Part shown: piece by piece, positions 10,901 through 21,226 of the stretch
How positions within the stretch are numbered: the first letter of the stretch is position 1
How the letters are laid out: every line of letters begins with the position of its first letter
From: Rhizobium sp. NLR16a
GTDB lineage: Bacteria; Pseudomonadota; Alphaproteobacteria; Rhizobiales; Rhizobiaceae
NCBI RefSeq assembly: GCF_017948245.1
Contig: NZ_CP072865.1
Coordinates: forward strand, 2,567,501-2,631,500
Direction of reading: 5' to 3'
Length of the DNA: 64,000 nucleotides
Position numbers and translations under genes: made by a program
Notes under the pieces: generated by a model
Databases searched by the model: none
What the model saw: only the letters and a program-made list of their open reading frames with translations
Told to the model about the DNA's origin: nothing

Positions 10901-12432
10901 TTGCCGCTCCAGAAGGCGAGGTTCACGCCGGCATCGCGCGCGGCCTCCACATTGGTGCGCTGCTCGGCCGACCAGTATTCGTCGTGGCCGACGGACAGAA
11001 AGGCATCATGGTTCAGCAGGAGGCTGCCACTGCGCGTAGCATCGACGCCGGAAATATAGGAAACGTCATAGCCGTTCTGCTCCAGCCACTGGATAGCGGA
11101 ATGCTCGACGCCGAAGACGAAATCGTGCGAGCCGCCGACCGGGCTCGTATTGGTGATGATCGGCCTGTTATAGCTGACTGCAGAGGCGCGGCCGATGGCG
11201 GTCAGACCGCAGCTGCAGTTCGGCGGCAGGTAGCCGATCATATCGGCCGGATCGACGGGGACCTCGCCATAATAGAGGCTGGCGCCGCCCCAGGCATTAT
11301 AGGCCTGCCAGGTCGTGTCCGAGGTCTGGAAGACGATGTTGCTGTGCGAGGAGTCGTCGCGCACGACGAAGGGAATGATGTTGGCATCCTCGGTGCCATC
11401 CTCGCGCACCAGCTTGGCAAAATAGACGCCCGAGACGGCGTCGGTGGGGATCTGCCAACTGGCGGACACTGACCAGTTGCCGCAGTCGATGAGACCGAGC
11501 GACATATCGACGATCGGATGCGGCTGGATCTGCGCCGTCGTCAACTGCTGCTCGATCGAGTCGACCTTGCGCGCACCAGCCCCGCCGTAATAACCCATTC
11601 GGTAGATATCGATGCGGTAATGCGTGGAATCGGTGGCGATCTTGAAATCGACGGTCTGGCCGATATTCGTGCTGATTTCAGTGGCGAAGCCCTGGATGGT
11701 GCCGTTGCCGTCGCCCTCCAGACCCCACTCGCTGATCGGGTTGCCCTGCTTCAGGTTTTCGAGTGCGATCCTGTTGAGCGTGACCGCAGCCGGAGCGACC
11801 GCCGGTGCGGCCAGCGCTGAAACCGCGCTCGTGTCGGCCGGAGCGTCCTGGCTCGGCTCCACCGAGAGGGATGCTATCGAGGCCTGAAGGCGCAACGAAG
11901 TAGTGTCGAGACTGCTGGAATAAGTGACCGGCACAGCCGTCGTGGCGCTTCCGGTGTCGGCATCGCTGGTAATGCCCGTCAGCTCAGGCGCGGCAGGCAG
12001 CGTCGCAGCCTCTTCGTACGGATCCGGGGCAAGCACGGTGTCTTGCGATATCGAGGAAGGCGTCTGGAAGACCGTCGCAGCCGACGCCGTCTTCGTGGAG
12101 CTGTCTTGTGCCCCGCCATCTGCCTCAGGCGCCGGTATGGCCATCGACGAGGCAGGGGACGATTGCATATCGCCGGATGACATCAGCGAAGCTGTGACTG
12201 TGCCGGTGAAAGAGGATTGGACGGTTGCGCTGCCTTGATTGGCAAAGCCGGAAGAACCCTGGGTGCTCGAAGACACTACGGTTGGAGTTCCAAGCAGCGC
12301 GGCCCGGCCGGTGATAGCATGAGTGACGCATGGCGTGCCGCCGGCAGCAGTCAGATATTTGCGATTCCGCACATGAAATCTCAGCAAGAGCGGCGTCCCC
12401 GTTTCCCGTCGACCAGCATTGGATGACTTCAT
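7912..12432 (-). CDS. giant DMFase-beta-like/DUF4082 protein 1, putative type I substrate
   Basis: Protein of 1506 aa. Residues 1-220 are Ser/Thr/Ala-rich and probably disordered. Residues 226-720 resemble the C-terminal domain of the N,N-dimethylformamidase beta subunit, an iron amidohydrolase in Paracoccus, with motifs GHDEYW (Tyr486) and GNEVYW (Glu512, Tyr514). Then come an Ig-like domain (734-830), DUF4082 (834-985), a cadherin-like module (988-1089), DUF4082 (1090-1247), a cadherin-like module (1248-1347) and DUF4082 (1349-1506). There is no signal peptide and no RTX nonapeptide. ATG at 12432 is chosen because upstream codons overlap CobW 2 and are not protein-like, and this start aligns with the N terminus of the second giant. 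Secretion is inferred from the adjacent exporter; the enzyme activity is unproven. Confidence 0.88.
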   Translation of the reverse strand: MKSSNAGRRETGTPLLLRFHVRNRKYLTAAGGTPCVTHAITGRAALLGTPTVVSSSTQGSSGFANQGSATVQSSFTGTVTASLMSSGDMQSSPASSMAIPAPEADGGAQDSSTKTASAATVFQTPSSISQDTVLAPDPYEEAATLPAAPELTGITSDADTGSATTAVPVTYSSSLDTTSLRLQASIASLSVEPSQDAPADTSAVSALAAPAVAPAAVTLNRIALENLKQGNPISEWGLEGDGNGTIQGFATEISTNIGQTVDFKIATDSTHYRIDIYRMGYYGGAGARKVDSIEQQLTTAQIQPHPIVDMSLGLIDCGNWSVSASWQIPTDAVSGVYFAKLVREDGTEDANIIPFVVRDDSSHSNIVFQTSDTTWQAYNAWGGASLYYGEVPVDPADMIGYLPPNCSCGLTAIGRASAVSYNRPIITNTSPVGGSHDFVFGVEHSAIQWLEQNGYDVSYISGVDATRSGSLLLNHDAFLSVGHDEYWSAEQRTNVEAARDAGVNLAFWSGNEVYWKVRWESSIDGSGQAYRTMVCYKETYGTSTDPSNVGTGTWRDPRYADPGQEPENSLTGTMFQVDSYRQDTISIPYDYSNLRFWRNTDVAELQEGETYNLVQNLLGYEWDSDVENGFRPAGLIDLSLSSVAVNTYLRDYGSTIGDAVATHSLTMYRAASGALVFGAGTVFWSWGLNDQHQGPATPTDRNVQQAMVNMFADMGIQPTTLDASLILATQSTDTLKPTSSITSPIVGASFLEGQHVTITGTAQDFGGGIIAGVEVSTDGGQHWFKATGRESWTYNWVVQASGTYTILSRAVDDSVNLEAPSAGKQVTVTLPGTQGLWTLAEKPATETAVDRDSVELGLRFQATTAGSVEGIRFYKDFYNIGEHVVSLWSSTGTLLATGVSTGESLSGWQTVMFSSPIQIAAGTTYVASYHSNGYYSMTANYFSEPYASGALKAVDGGGVYAYGTTAGTFPGQNPGGTNYWVDVVFDAGPNSQPVATDDSGLIIGHNGTLVISIAALLANDTDPNGDAMTITAVGNAVNGTVALNKQTGAITFTAANDYSGPASFTYALSDGRGGTDQGNVSLTVQTGSAGETLFTASEGPSGGSFNDNTAMELGMKFVASSNGTISGIRYYKAAGDTSVHTGSIWRADGMLVATVTFTNESLSGWQTANFATPLQITAGATYVASYHTTGTYVATSNYFNAAHTNGSLTALAGSNGVYAVGSGSTFPTSSYQSTNYWVDVVFNQSAGNTVPVAANDNGYTTYTNTALSIAAANLLANDSDADGDPLVITGVSGAVNGSVSYDSQTQTVTFTPTAGYTGPASFSYSIADGQGGTASAQVSLAVNSQASEQNVFSANETPAVVSVNDNQPVNLGMKFQADTAGWVTGLRFYKGADNIGPHNGYLWTASGTLLASITFSNETASGWQTATLTQQIAVEADTTYVVSYSTNGNYSATGNYFSTEKTSGDLRALSGDNGLYAYGSSGLFPTSSYNSTNYYVDVAFKPQLAA

Positions 12433-12634
12433 CCTGCCAGCTTTCGAAACGGAACGTACGACAGCAATCTGGGGTATGTGGGTGGTACCTCCATACGCCC
12501 ATATGATGATCCTCGCCGCGCACCCGACCGACAGGGCTGCGACGCTGCGGAGAGCGCTCGGCTGAGCGCTGACGCACGTTGAAAAGGAACTCTGGTATTG
12601 TTTCGCCGACCCGGCTGAACTGCGCCGCGCCGTG

Positions 12635-13819
12635 CTACCAGGCCGGAAACGGATCTTCGAGGACCGACCAGTCCCGCGGATCCGAGCTGGCCAAGCAGTC
12701 GTCCAACGCGCTGCGGACGCCTGTCTCGTCCATGTCAACACCAATGAACACCAGTTCCTGCCGACGATCGCCCCAGGCACTGTCCCATCGGCGCTCGATC
12801 TGCTGACGAAACTGGTGGTGGCTCGGCCAGTCCTGCCGGGGGACAGCCGCCCACCAAAGCCCCATGGGTTCGCAGCGCCGCTGCGCGCCGGCCGCCGACA
12901 TCAGACCCACGTGACGCGGTCGCGTGGCCAGCCAGAAATGACCTTTGGCGCGGATGACCCCCGGCCAGGGCTCGTCCAAGAATGCTCGAAACCGCATGGG
13001 GTCGAAGGGACGCCTCGTGCGATAGACAAAGCTCGACACGCCATATTCCTCCGTCTCCGGAACATGATCACCCGGGCTGTACAGCTCCTTGTGCCATAAC
13101 GGGTGAGCGGCGGCTTTTGCTTCGTCGAAGAGGCCCGTATTGAGAATGGTTGCAAGAGAAACATTGCCGAAGTCCGTCTCCACCTGGTGCGCATCCGGGT
13201 TGAGCGCAGCCACCGTCTTGCGGATTTCCGCTCTTAGCTCCTCGGTCGCGTCCGCGATCTTGTTGATCACGACAACGTCGGCAAACTCGATCTGATCCAC
13301 CAACAGGTCGATGAGTGTCCGCCGGTCCTCGCCGTCCCGCTGCATGCCGCGGTCGCGAAGCAGATCGGCACTGCTGTAATCAGCCAGGAGGCTGGCGGCA
13401 TCCACGACGGTCACCATCGTGTCAAGTCTGGCAAAATCGGAGAGCGAAACACCGTTCTCGTCGCGGAAGGAAAAAGTGGCAGCGATGGGGCGCGGCTCGG
13501 CAATGCCCGTCCCTTCAATCAGCAGATAGTCGTATCGCCTCTCTTCGGCCAGTCGCCGCACTTCCGTCAGGAGGTCATCGCGCAGGGTACAGCATATGCA
13601 GCCATTGCTGAGCTCGATCAACGTCTCCGTCGTGTGCGAGAGGTTGCAGCCGCTGTCGCGAATGAGATTGGCGTCTATATTCACTTCGCTCATGTCGTTG
13701 ACGATGACGGCAACACGCAGGCCCTGACGGTTGTTCAGGACGTGACTGAGGAGCGTCGTCTTGCCGGCGCCGAGAAAGCCGGCAAGCACTGTCACCGGGA
13801 GCCGCTCGCCCTTGTTCAT
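12635..13819 (-). CDS. CobW/COG0523 metal-binding GTPase 2
   Basis: Paralogue of the GTPase at 6661-7893, 394 aa, closely similar throughout. P-loop GFLGAGKTT is at 14-22 and the CxCC metal motif at Cys74, Cys76 and Cys77. Guanine-specificity VVINKIA and the CobW_C domain follow. ATG at 13819 (MNKGERLPV) is preferred over the longer frame to 14029, which runs into giant protein 2. It lies 97 bp after giant 2 and 202 bp before giant 1, so each giant is followed by its own GTPase. The likely role is metal insertion into, or metal homeostasis for, the neighbouring protein; this is inference. Confidence 0.92.
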   Translation of the reverse strand: MNKGERLPVTVLAGFLGAGKTTLLSHVLNNRQGLRVAVIVNDMSEVNIDANLIRDSGCNLSHTTETLIELSNGCICCTLRDDLLTEVRRLAEERRYDYLLIEGTGIAEPRPIAATFSFRDENGVSLSDFARLDTMVTVVDAASLLADYSSADLLRDRGMQRDGEDRRTLIDLLVDQIEFADVVVINKIADATEELRAEIRKTVAALNPDAHQVETDFGNVSLATILNTGLFDEAKAAAHPLWHKELYSPGDHVPETEEYGVSSFVYRTRRPFDPMRFRAFLDEPWPGVIRAKGHFWLATRPRHVGLMSAAGAQRRCEPMGLWWAAVPRQDWPSHHQFRQQIERRWDSAWGDRRQELVFIGVDMDETGVRSALDDCLASSDPRDWSVLEDPFPAW

Positions 13820-13916
13820 CGCGGTCCCTTGAATGGGAGCGGAGGCAGCTCCCCTCTCTGCGACCCGCATTTGCGTCGTATAAGCCTCATTCCCGATCCT
13901 AACTTTATCCTTTGCA

Positions 13917-16900
13917 TCACGCGACGAGTTGCGGCCGGAAGACGACGTCGGCGTAGTAATTGGTTGAGTTGTAGCTGTTGGTCGGGAAAAGACCTGTGGT
14001 GGCGGATCCGCCATAGGCATAGACGCCATTGCCGCTGGCCGGCGCCGTCAACGGACCGTTGGTGACGGCGGTCGTGAAGAAATTGTTGGTCGCCACGTAA
14101 GCGCCTGTCGTGTGATAGGAGGCGACATAGGTGGTATTGGCGGCGATGGTGACGGGGTTTGTGAAGTTCACCGTCTGCCAGCCGCTCGCGGTGGTGGTGG
14201 TGAAGGTGGCGGTGGCAAGCTTGGTTCCCGTCGTGGTCCAAAGGTCGACGACATTCTGACCGTTGTCATTGGCGCTGCGATAGAACCTGATGCCCGTGAC
14301 ATCCCCGGCAACGTTCGACGTGAACTTGACGCCAAGTTCGAGCTGCTGACCATCGTTGAGGGTCCGGGCCGGCGTACTGGAGGCGGAGAACAGGCTGTAG
14401 GTCGTCGGCGCCGTCGACACGGCGATGTTGAAGGTCTCGTTGGCCGCAAGGCCGCCGAGATCAGTCGCCGTCACCTTGATGCCATAGGTGGCCGACGTCG
14501 TCGGCGTGCCGGAGAAAGTGCGCGTCGAGGCGTTGAAGGTCAGCCAGGAGGGCAGCGCCGTGCCGTCGGCGGCGGTTGCCGAATAGGTCAGCGTCTCGTT
14601 GCTGTCGACATCGGTGAAGGTGGTCGTCGGCAGCGTGAAGGAAAAGGCAGAGCCGACGGTGGCATTCTGGGTCGTCGTCTGGACGGCCAGCACCGGCGCA
14701 TCGTTGGCGCCATGGATGGTGACGGTCAGGTTTGCCGTAGCGGTGGCCCCGGCGGCATCACGCATCGTGTAGCTGAAGACATCACTCAGCGTGTTGGTGG
14801 ACAGGCGCAGCGCCTGGACGGCGGTATTGGTCTCGTTGATCGTATAGGTATAGGTGCCCGATGCATTGAGCACGAGACTGCCATAGGTGCCGTTCAGCGA
14901 TGAGCCGAGCGTGCCTGACGTCGCCCCGAAGCGGACCGCCGTCACGGTCTTGGTATCGCCGGCATCCGGATCGGTGTCGTTGGTCAGCACGTTGCCGCTG
15001 GCGGCCACGCCGCCCGAGCCGTTGGCCACCCCGCCCTTCTCGGTCGCATCGCCCGTATCGGCAACCGCCGTCGGCGTCGTATTCCCGGGCACTGACACGG
15101 CGATGTTGAAGGTCTCGTTGGCCGCAAGGCCGCCGAGATCAGTCGCCGTCACCTTGATGCCATAGGTGGCCGACGTCGTCGGCGTGCCGGAGAAGGTGCG
15201 CGTCGAGGCGTTGAAGGTCAGCCAGGAGGGCAGCGCCGTGCCGTCGGCGGCGGTTGCCGAATAGGTCAGCGTCTCGTTGCTGTCGACATCGGTGAAGGTG
15301 GTCGTCGGCAGCGTGAAGGAAAAGGCAGAGCCGACGGTGGCATTCTGGGTCGTCGTCTGGACGGCCAGCACCGGCGCATCGTTGGCGCCATGGATGGTGA
15401 CGGTCAGGTTTGCCGTAGCGGTGGCCCCGGCGGCATCACGCATCGTGTAGCTGAAGACATCACTCAGCGTGTTGGTGGACAGGCGCAGCGCCTGGACGGC
15501 GGTATTGGTCTCGTTGATCGTATAGGTATAGGTGCCCGATGCATTGAGCACGAGACTGCCATAGGTGCCGTTCAGCGATGAGCCGAGCGTGCCTGACGTC
15601 GCCCCGAAGCGGACCGCCGTCACGGTCTTGGTATCGCCGGCATCCGGATCGGTGTCGTTGGTCAGCACGTTGCCGCTGGCGGCCACGCCGCCCGAGCCGT
15701 TGGCCACCCCGCCCTTCTCGGTCGCATCCCCCGTATCGGCAACCGCCGTCGGCGTCGTATTCGAACTCGACGTGGTAAACATCACATCGACCCAATAGTT
15801 CGTCGACTGGAAGGTGGCCGTGGGAAATAGGCTGTTGCTGCCATAGGCATAGACGCCATTGCCGCTGGCCGGCGCCGTGAGCGGACCGCTGGTTACATTT
15901 GAGGTGAAGTAGCCGGTGGTCGACGAATAGTGACCGGTATTCGTATGGTAAGATGCAGTGTAGGTTTGTCCAGCCGTCAGCGATACCGGACTGGTGAAAT
16001 AGGCGGTCTGCCAGCCGCTGGCAGTCTCGTTCGCGAAGGTGAGGGTCGCAATCCGCGTGCCGGTACTCGACCATAGTGAACCGGTATGCGTGCCGGTATC
16101 CTGGCTGCCCTTATAAAAACGAATGCCGGTGACCGTACCTGCGACGGAGGTCTGGAATTTGAAGCCAAGTTCAACCGCCGAGGTATCGTTGGTGTTGACG
16201 ACCGCTGGCGTCGCCGAACCGAAGAGAGAGGTGTAACTCGGCCCGCTGACGGTGACCGTTCGTCCCGCCGAGGGCGTTTCCAGGTTGACGTTATCATCGA
16301 CTGCGCGAGACCGGATAGTATAGGTGCCCGTGGCTTGCGGCTGCCAGGTATAAGTCCAGTTCTCATCGCCCGTCGCCGGATGCCAGCTCGCCCCGTTGTC
16401 GGTCGAAACCTCGACCGCGGCGATGACCCCACCTCCGGTATCGGCAGCGGTGCCGGTAATCGTCACAGTGGATCCAACGGTCGCCGTGGCGGGCACCGTG
16501 ATGACCGATGTCGGCGCAGTGTGGTCCAACGAAGCGGTTGCGGCGGTGAGTCCGGACTGCAGCGTTCCAGGCTGAATGCCCATGTCGGCAAGCAAATTGA
16601 CCATTGCCTGCTGCACACGCGGGTCCGTCGGGGTCGCCGTGAGGTCGTGATTGTCGCTGAGCCCCCATGTCCAGTAGACCGTGCCGGCGCCGAATACCAG
16701 CGCACCGCTGGGGGCGCGATAGAGGGTCAGATTGTGGGTCGCCGTCGCATTGCCTGTCGTGTTTCCGTAATCGAGCAAGTAGGTGCTGACCGGAAGCGTC
16801 GTCGACGACAGCTTCACCAGGCCAGCCGGATCAAAACCGTTATCGGGCGCTTCGTCCCACTCGTAACCGAGATAGTTTTTGGTGAGCGTCGCCGTCTGAC

Positions 16901-19076
16901 CGGGCTGGAGGTTGGCAACGCTCGTATTGCGCCAGAAGCGCAGGTTGGCATCATCATAGCCAACGGTGATGGCGCCAAGATTATTGCCGACATCATCGAC
17001 CTTGAATAACTGGCCGGTCAGCGAATTCTCCGGATTGCCGCCGCCAATGGCCGGTGGGCTGAAGCGTGGATCGCGGAAGGTGCCTGTCCATTGGTCGGAA
17101 GGATCGATATCGCCGCCGGCCCATGTCTCCTTGTAGGTGATGAGGGTGCGATAAGGCGTGCCGTCGGCGCTATAGGCGTTGCCCCAGCGGGTACGCCAAT
17201 AGACCTCGTTGCCGCTCCAGAACATCAGGTTTACGCCCGCGTCGCGCGCAGCCTCGACATTGGTTCTCTGCTGTCCCGACCAGTATTCGTCATGCCCGGC
17301 ATCGACATAGGTCTTGTGATTGAGCAAGAGGCTGCCATAGCGGTCGGCGTCGACACCCGACAAGTAGGAGACGTCATAGCCGTTCTGTTCCAGCCAGTAG
17401 ATACCCGCATATTCGGCGCCGAACAGATAGTCCTGGGGACCGGCGTAAGTGCCGACATTGCCGCGGGTGGCAATCGGCCTGTTGTAGCTGACCGCATAGG
17501 CGCGGCCGGCGCCCTGCCCCGTCGCAGGCCCGTTGCCGCCATACAAGTTCGCGCCACCCCAGCCATTGTAAGCTTGCCAGGTCTCATCCGCGGTCTGGAA
17601 GACGACGTCACTGTGGCTGTCGTCGTCGCGCACGATGAACGGAATGTGGTTAGATCCGGAGGTACCGTCCTGACGCACGAGCTTGGCGATATAGACGCCC
17701 GAGACGGCATCATCAGGTACCGTCCACGACGCCGAGACGGCCCAGTTGCCGGCGTCCACTGTGCCGGTCGTGGCATTGCGCAATGGACTGGGCTGAGTCT
17801 GCAATCCGGTATGCTGCATGGTCGCGACCTTGCGCGCTCCCATGCCGCCGTAATAGCCGAGCCGATAGATATCGATCCGGTAATTGGTGGAGTTGGTATT
17901 GATCTTAAAGCTGATCGTCTTTCCGTTATCGACGCTGATGTCTGTCGCAAACCCCTCGATGTTGGAGCTACCGGCACCGTTGATGCCCCACTCGCTCTCC
18001 GGATTGCCCTGCTTCTGGTTTTCCAGCACGATCGCATTGCTGGCAGCCGCCGCCGTGACCGCCAGACTTTGCGTTGTCGATGACCCCTGCATAGAAGGCT
18101 TAGGTGGCTTCGTCACAGAGCCGGACAGGATACCTATATCCTTGGATTTTGTTCCCGTTCCCGTCTCTCCCCCGCCTGGCAGGGTTCCATTGGTGAGCGC
18201 CACGTCCGACCATGTTGCGGTTCCGCGCCAGCCCGAGAGCGGGGACAGGTCCCGATCGAAAAGCGGATCGCTGATCGAGGCGCCGATGGCCTGCTTGATC
18301 GTCGCGACATAGTCAGGTCCTTCGGTCAGCCTGGTCCCCGGCAATTGACCGTCCTGTTGAAGCAGGGCGCCGCCATGGGCCCAATCGAGGATGCGCGTCG
18401 GTGAGGTAAAGTAGCCGCACCCGCACACGCCAAAGGGCATGCCGAAGGCCAGCGAATTCGCGCCGGCGTCGTGCGCGGTCGCCTGCCCTGACGGGCTCGA
18501 TTCGAGAATAACGACCTTGCCCGAATGAGCACGTCCGGCCGCCACCTTAGGAACACCTTCCCCCGAAGCTGTCGATGCCGGGCTTTGCGGCAGATAGGCA
18601 GCCAGAGGATCGTCGCCCATGGAGCTCATTCCGGGATAGGAGCTCATTCCGGTATAGGTGCGCTGAAGGGACGATGTCGTCCCGAACGCAACTCCGTCCG
18701 CGTGCCACGGGAAACTCGCAAGATTCGGCATAGAACCCGACAGCGCGGCCCCGTCACCGCTTAGAATTCTCATTTCGCTAGGCGTGGCGATCGTGTCGGT
18801 TAAGGGCCGCTCGTCGACGTTTTTGTCCGAGTCGCCGTTCACGTGCGCTTTCTGCCCATGATGTTCGTTGAGGGCCGCATCCTTATAGGGATCGTCGACA
18901 AGGGTGCCCTGCTTGTGTCCATCGGCGGTTTGCACCAATGCCGCAAGTTGAGCACTATCCCTATGCTTTTCAGCAGGCTTGCGCGGTCTCTCTTTTCCGC
19001 CGACGGTGAACCACCGGGGCACCAGCGAGTCCAGGAGGAGTGAGCGCGAAGTCCACCGGCGGGCGTTGCGATACAT
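13917..19076 (-). CDS. giant DMFase-beta-like/VCBS/DUF4082 protein 2, putative type I substrate
   Basis: Protein of 1719 aa, paralogous to giant 1. Residues 1-345 are low complexity with a Cys-Gly-Cys-Gly patch. Residues 349-840 form the DMFase-beta-like domain with GHDEYW (His595, Tyr598) and GNEVYW (Glu624, Tyr626). An Ig-like domain (855-950) and DUF4082 (950-1103) follow. Next come two identical 223-aa units with VCBS-like and putative-Ig parts (about 1105-1554), then DUF4082 (1557-1719). ATG at 19076 has GAGAGG 8 nt upstream; an in-frame GTG at 19085 is the alternative. It lacks a signal peptide and RTX repeats, and its C-terminal tail matches giant 1 (PQLxA end). It is the first gene of the block that runs down to HlyD. 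Confidence 0.88.
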   Translation of the reverse strand: MYRNARRWTSRSLLLDSLVPRWFTVGGKERPRKPAEKHRDSAQLAALVQTADGHKQGTLVDDPYKDAALNEHHGQKAHVNGDSDKNVDERPLTDTIATPSEMRILSGDGAALSGSMPNLASFPWHADGVAFGTTSSLQRTYTGMSSYPGMSSMGDDPLAAYLPQSPASTASGEGVPKVAAGRAHSGKVVILESSPSGQATAHDAGANSLAFGMPFGVCGCGYFTSPTRILDWAHGGALLQQDGQLPGTRLTEGPDYVATIKQAIGASISDPLFDRDLSPLSGWRGTATWSDVALTNGTLPGGGETGTGTKSKDIGILSGSVTKPPKPSMQGSSTTQSLAVTAAAASNAIVLENQKQGNPESEWGINGAGSSNIEGFATDISVDNGKTISFKINTNSTNYRIDIYRLGYYGGMGARKVATMQHTGLQTQPSPLRNATTGTVDAGNWAVSASWTVPDDAVSGVYIAKLVRQDGTSGSNHIPFIVRDDDSHSDVVFQTADETWQAYNGWGGANLYGGNGPATGQGAGRAYAVSYNRPIATRGNVGTYAGPQDYLFGAEYAGIYWLEQNGYDVSYLSGVDADRYGSLLLNHKTYVDAGHDEYWSGQQRTNVEAARDAGVNLMFWSGNEVYWRTRWGNAYSADGTPYRTLITYKETWAGGDIDPSDQWTGTFRDPRFSPPAIGGGNPENSLTGQLFKVDDVGNNLGAITVGYDDANLRFWRNTSVANLQPGQTATLTKNYLGYEWDEAPDNGFDPAGLVKLSSTTLPVSTYLLDYGNTTGNATATHNLTLYRAPSGALVFGAGTVYWTWGLSDNHDLTATPTDPRVQQAMVNLLADMGIQPGTLQSGLTAATASLDHTAPTSVITVPATATVGSTVTITGTAADTGGGVIAAVEVSTDNGASWHPATGDENWTYTWQPQATGTYTIRSRAVDDNVNLETPSAGRTVTVSGPSYTSLFGSATPAVVNTNDTSAVELGFKFQTSVAGTVTGIRFYKGSQDTGTHTGSLWSSTGTRIATLTFANETASGWQTAYFTSPVSLTAGQTYTASYHTNTGHYSSTTGYFTSNVTSGPLTAPASGNGVYAYGSNSLFPTATFQSTNYWVDVMFTTSSSNTTPTAVADTGDATEKGGVANGSGGVAASGNVLTNDTDPDAGDTKTVTAVRFGATSGTLGSSLNGTYGSLVLNASGTYTYTINETNTAVQALRLSTNTLSDVFSYTMRDAAGATATANLTVTIHGANDAPVLAVQTTTQNATVGSAFSFTLPTTTFTDVDSNETLTYSATAADGTALPSWLTFNASTRTFSGTPTTSATYGIKVTATDLGGLAANETFNIAVSVPGNTTPTAVADTGDATEKGGVANGSGGVAASGNVLTNDTDPDAGDTKTVTAVRFGATSGTLGSSLNGTYGSLVLNASGTYTYTINETNTAVQALRLSTNTLSDVFSYTMRDAAGATATANLTVTIHGANDAPVLAVQTTTQNATVGSAFSFTLPTTTFTDVDSNETLTYSATAADGTALPSWLTFNASTRTFSGTPTTSATYGIKVTATDLGGLAANETFNIAVSTAPTTYSLFSASSTPARTLNDGQQLELGVKFTSNVAGDVTGIRFYRSANDNGQNVVDLWTTTGTKLATATFTTTTASGWQTVNFTNPVTIAANTTYVASYHTTGAYVATNNFFTTAVTNGPLTAPASGNGVYAYGGSATTGLFPTNSYNSTNYYADVVFRPQLVA
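14416..15762. repeat. 678-bp in-frame tandem duplication inside giant protein 2
   Basis: Copy A starts at 14416 and copy B at 15094, an offset of 678 bp (226 codons). Over the roughly 669 bp compared by eye only two differences were found (14517/15195 and 15051/15729). Both are synonymous third-position changes, so the encoded units are identical. Each unit holds a VCBS-like domain ([20 protein letters not shown]) and a putative-Ig domain ([30 protein letters not shown]). Confidence 0.95.
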
Positions 19077-19710
19077 GGCAGGCACCTCTCGCGAAATTTA
19101 TAAGATCAAATCTATGAGCGATCGTTTGACACCAGCCTGGAAGTATAGCCGAAAAACAGGCGAGTATATCCTACACCTTTTGCTCTACATGCGGTATCCT
19201 TTGGGCAACGGCCGTATCGTATAAACCAATAAAAGTTGAGACCGGCGGGCCGCGGAGCTTCGCTGCGCTCGGTGCAAGGCCCAAGCCGCGGCGGTGGCTT
19301 CTTCCACCATCGCCCCATGGCGGCACTGACGCTGGAAACGCCCAAGCAGGAACAACGGAGGTAGTCTGCCGAGCTATGGCAAGAGCCGTCGGGATCGCGG
19401 CGTGTTCAATCCGGAACGAGGATGCGATCGCGGTCGTTCGCGGCTAGAACGCCTATTCCTGCGTGCTTGAGCTATTGATTTTCCAAGATGATACCTCTCT
19501 GAGATATACGCTCCTGCTCGATTTAGACTGAGGCACCCGCCCCCACCTCATCAAAATTGATGAGGCAAAGCAAACGACCTCCACCTTCCTCAAGCCTTCG
19601 CCAGACTGCACACTAACAATGCGGCGTCGGACCTACCGGCCGGCGGTCGAACAGCGTGAAGGCATTGGATCAGCATCCGTGCAAGGATGTTTCGCAGGCG
19701 AGATATGTGT
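19077..19710. other. intergenic region, divergent promoters of giant 2 and the ExoF-like gene
   Basis: 634 bp without a convincing gene. The part next to giant 2 (about 19085-19230) is AT-richer than its surroundings and should hold the promoter of the leftward secretion operon. About 19235-19420 is GC-rich and could be decayed coding sequence, but no family was recognised. The part before 19711 should hold the rightward promoter. Confidence 0.5.
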
Positions 19711-21027
19711 ATGAATTTATCGCACCGCATCCCCAAGCTGCTCGTTCGCACGGCGTATGTCATCAGTGCGTTCGCCTTTCTTGTCGGAGCCGTGTCTCCG
19801 GCTCTCGCTGATGGCGCATCCTTGGCACCCCAAACGAAGATCCGTCTGACGATCGTCCAATGGATGCAGTCCAAAGGCCAATACGAACGATGGGATGCAC
19901 TTGGTGGCGAATACACGGTCTCGGATGAGGGCACGGTTTTCCTGCCCTTTCTCGGATCCCTTTCCGTCGACAATCTTAAAAAGAGTGACCTCACAAACGA
20001 AATCGCCAAGCGTCTGCAGGAGAAAATCGGACTGGTTCAGCCACCCGCGGTCACGATCGAAATTCTCGAATATCCGCCAATCTATGTTGTGGGAGACGTA
20101 ACCACGCCGGGAGAGTATAAATACCGCCCTGGGCTTACCGTTCTGCAATCCCTAGCGATGAGCGGCGGCCCGTTTCGCTCTAAAACTCCGCTGCAAACGG
20201 AGTCGATCAAGCTCGTCGGAGAATTGCGGGAAATAGATCATTCTATCCTGCGCAGCACGGCGAAACTGTCGCGACTCCAGGCGGAGATGGCCGGTGCGAA
20301 GGAAATTACCTTCGATCAGGCGGCAGGGGCCGATCAGCAATTTTCCGCTGGGATATACAGCGAGGAGAGGGTCATTTTTCAAGCTCGTGCAAATGCGCTG
20401 GAGCGGCAGTCAAAGGCGCTCACGGAATTGCGCGAACTTTTGACCACCGAAATTTCAACTTTGGAAGAGAAACTGGTGGGCGCCGACGATAATATCAAAT
20501 CAGTCGAGGACCAGCTGACCAGCGTCAAGTCCCTGGTGCAGAAAGGCCTCACGATCTCGTCGAGGCAGTTGGACCTGGAACGGTTGCTGACGACCTACCG
20601 TTCCGACAAGCTCGACCTCGTTACCGCCATCATGCGGGGTCGTCAGGCAGTCAGCGAGACAACGCGGAATCTCGAGGGCCTGTCCGACACGCGTCGGAGC
20701 GAAGTCGCGGTCGAAGCGCAGGCGGAACGGGCAAATCTCGATCAGCTCAAGATGAAGCGTGAGATGACGCAGAAGCTGCTTATCGATCAACTTGCTGCCG
20801 ACGACGGCTTGAAAAACCGCAGCGTGGAGCTCCCGATCACTTTTACCGTCAGCCGGCGGAATGAAGGACGAATCGATCAATTCCAAGCCTCAGAAACGAC
20901 GACACTGGCGCCGGGTGACGTCGTGAGAGTTGTTCGGCCGCAAATTCCGGACGAGCCGTCCGGGCCCACCTCCGATCAATCTGGGGAGATGGAGCCAGAG
21001 ACGCTCGCAAATCGGACAAGCCAGTGA
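19711..21027 (+). CDS. polysaccharide export protein, ExoF/Wza-like
   Basis: Secreted periplasmic or outer-membrane export component of about 438 aa. It has a signal peptide (MNLSHRIPKLLVRTAYVISA, cleavage after ALA). A Poly_export domain follows (YTVSDEGTVFLPFLGSLSV), then an SLBB-like part (PPIYVVGDVTTPGEYKYRPG). A long coiled coil spans about residues 170-370, and the C-terminal section ends with LAPGDVVRVVRP. This layout matches rhizobial ExoF proteins. In-frame ATGs at 19687, 19705 and 19711 are possible; 19711 gives the most typical signal peptide and a GGCGAG site upstream. The wzx gene follows 199 bp downstream. Confidence 0.88.
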   Translation: MNLSHRIPKLLVRTAYVISAFAFLVGAVSPALADGASLAPQTKIRLTIVQWMQSKGQYERWDALGGEYTVSDEGTVFLPFLGSLSVDNLKKSDLTNEIAKRLQEKIGLVQPPAVTIEILEYPPIYVVGDVTTPGEYKYRPGLTVLQSLAMSGGPFRSKTPLQTESIKLVGELREIDHSILRSTAKLSRLQAEMAGAKEITFDQAAGADQQFSAGIYSEERVIFQARANALERQSKALTELRELLTTEISTLEEKLVGADDNIKSVEDQLTSVKSLVQKGLTISSRQLDLERLLTTYRSDKLDLVTAIMRGRQAVSETTRNLEGLSDTRRSEVAVEAQAERANLDQLKMKREMTQKLLIDQLAADDGLKNRSVELPITFTVSRRNEGRIDQFQASETTTLAPGDVVRVVRPQIPDEPSGPTSDQSGEMEPETLANRTSQ

Positions 21028-21226
21028 CCTGCGACGAAAGCATGACCAAGGTGAAAGCGGCGGTGAGACCTACGGAGGTGAGATCCCGCCGCCTCGAATA
21101 TCATGAGCGATATGACGGTCGCAAAAAGACCGCGCGCGCGGTGCATCCCCGAAGCTGCGTTGGGCGCCAGGCCCAGGGTAAAGCGTCGGAGATGCAGCCC
21201 GACAGGATAAACGCTGGGGATATCTG

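Noticed and set aside
10087..11472. 461-aa plus-strand frame inside giant 1
   Set aside because: It is antisense to the clear DMFase-like domain; its Arg/Val/Ala/Gly composition is typical of shadow frames.
14416..15762. CRISPR or mobile-element reading of the repeat
   Set aside because: Just two long coding copies, in frame, with no spacers, terminal repeats or transposase.
7912..19076. RTX toxin identity for the giants
   Set aside because: No GGxGxDxxx nonapeptide array was seen; repeats are DUF4082, VCBS-like and cadherin/Ig-like. Only the exporter type suggests RTX.
19235..19420. Insertion-sequence remnant
   Set aside because: GC-rich and without long frames, but no inverted terminal repeats, target duplication or transposase motif could be seen.
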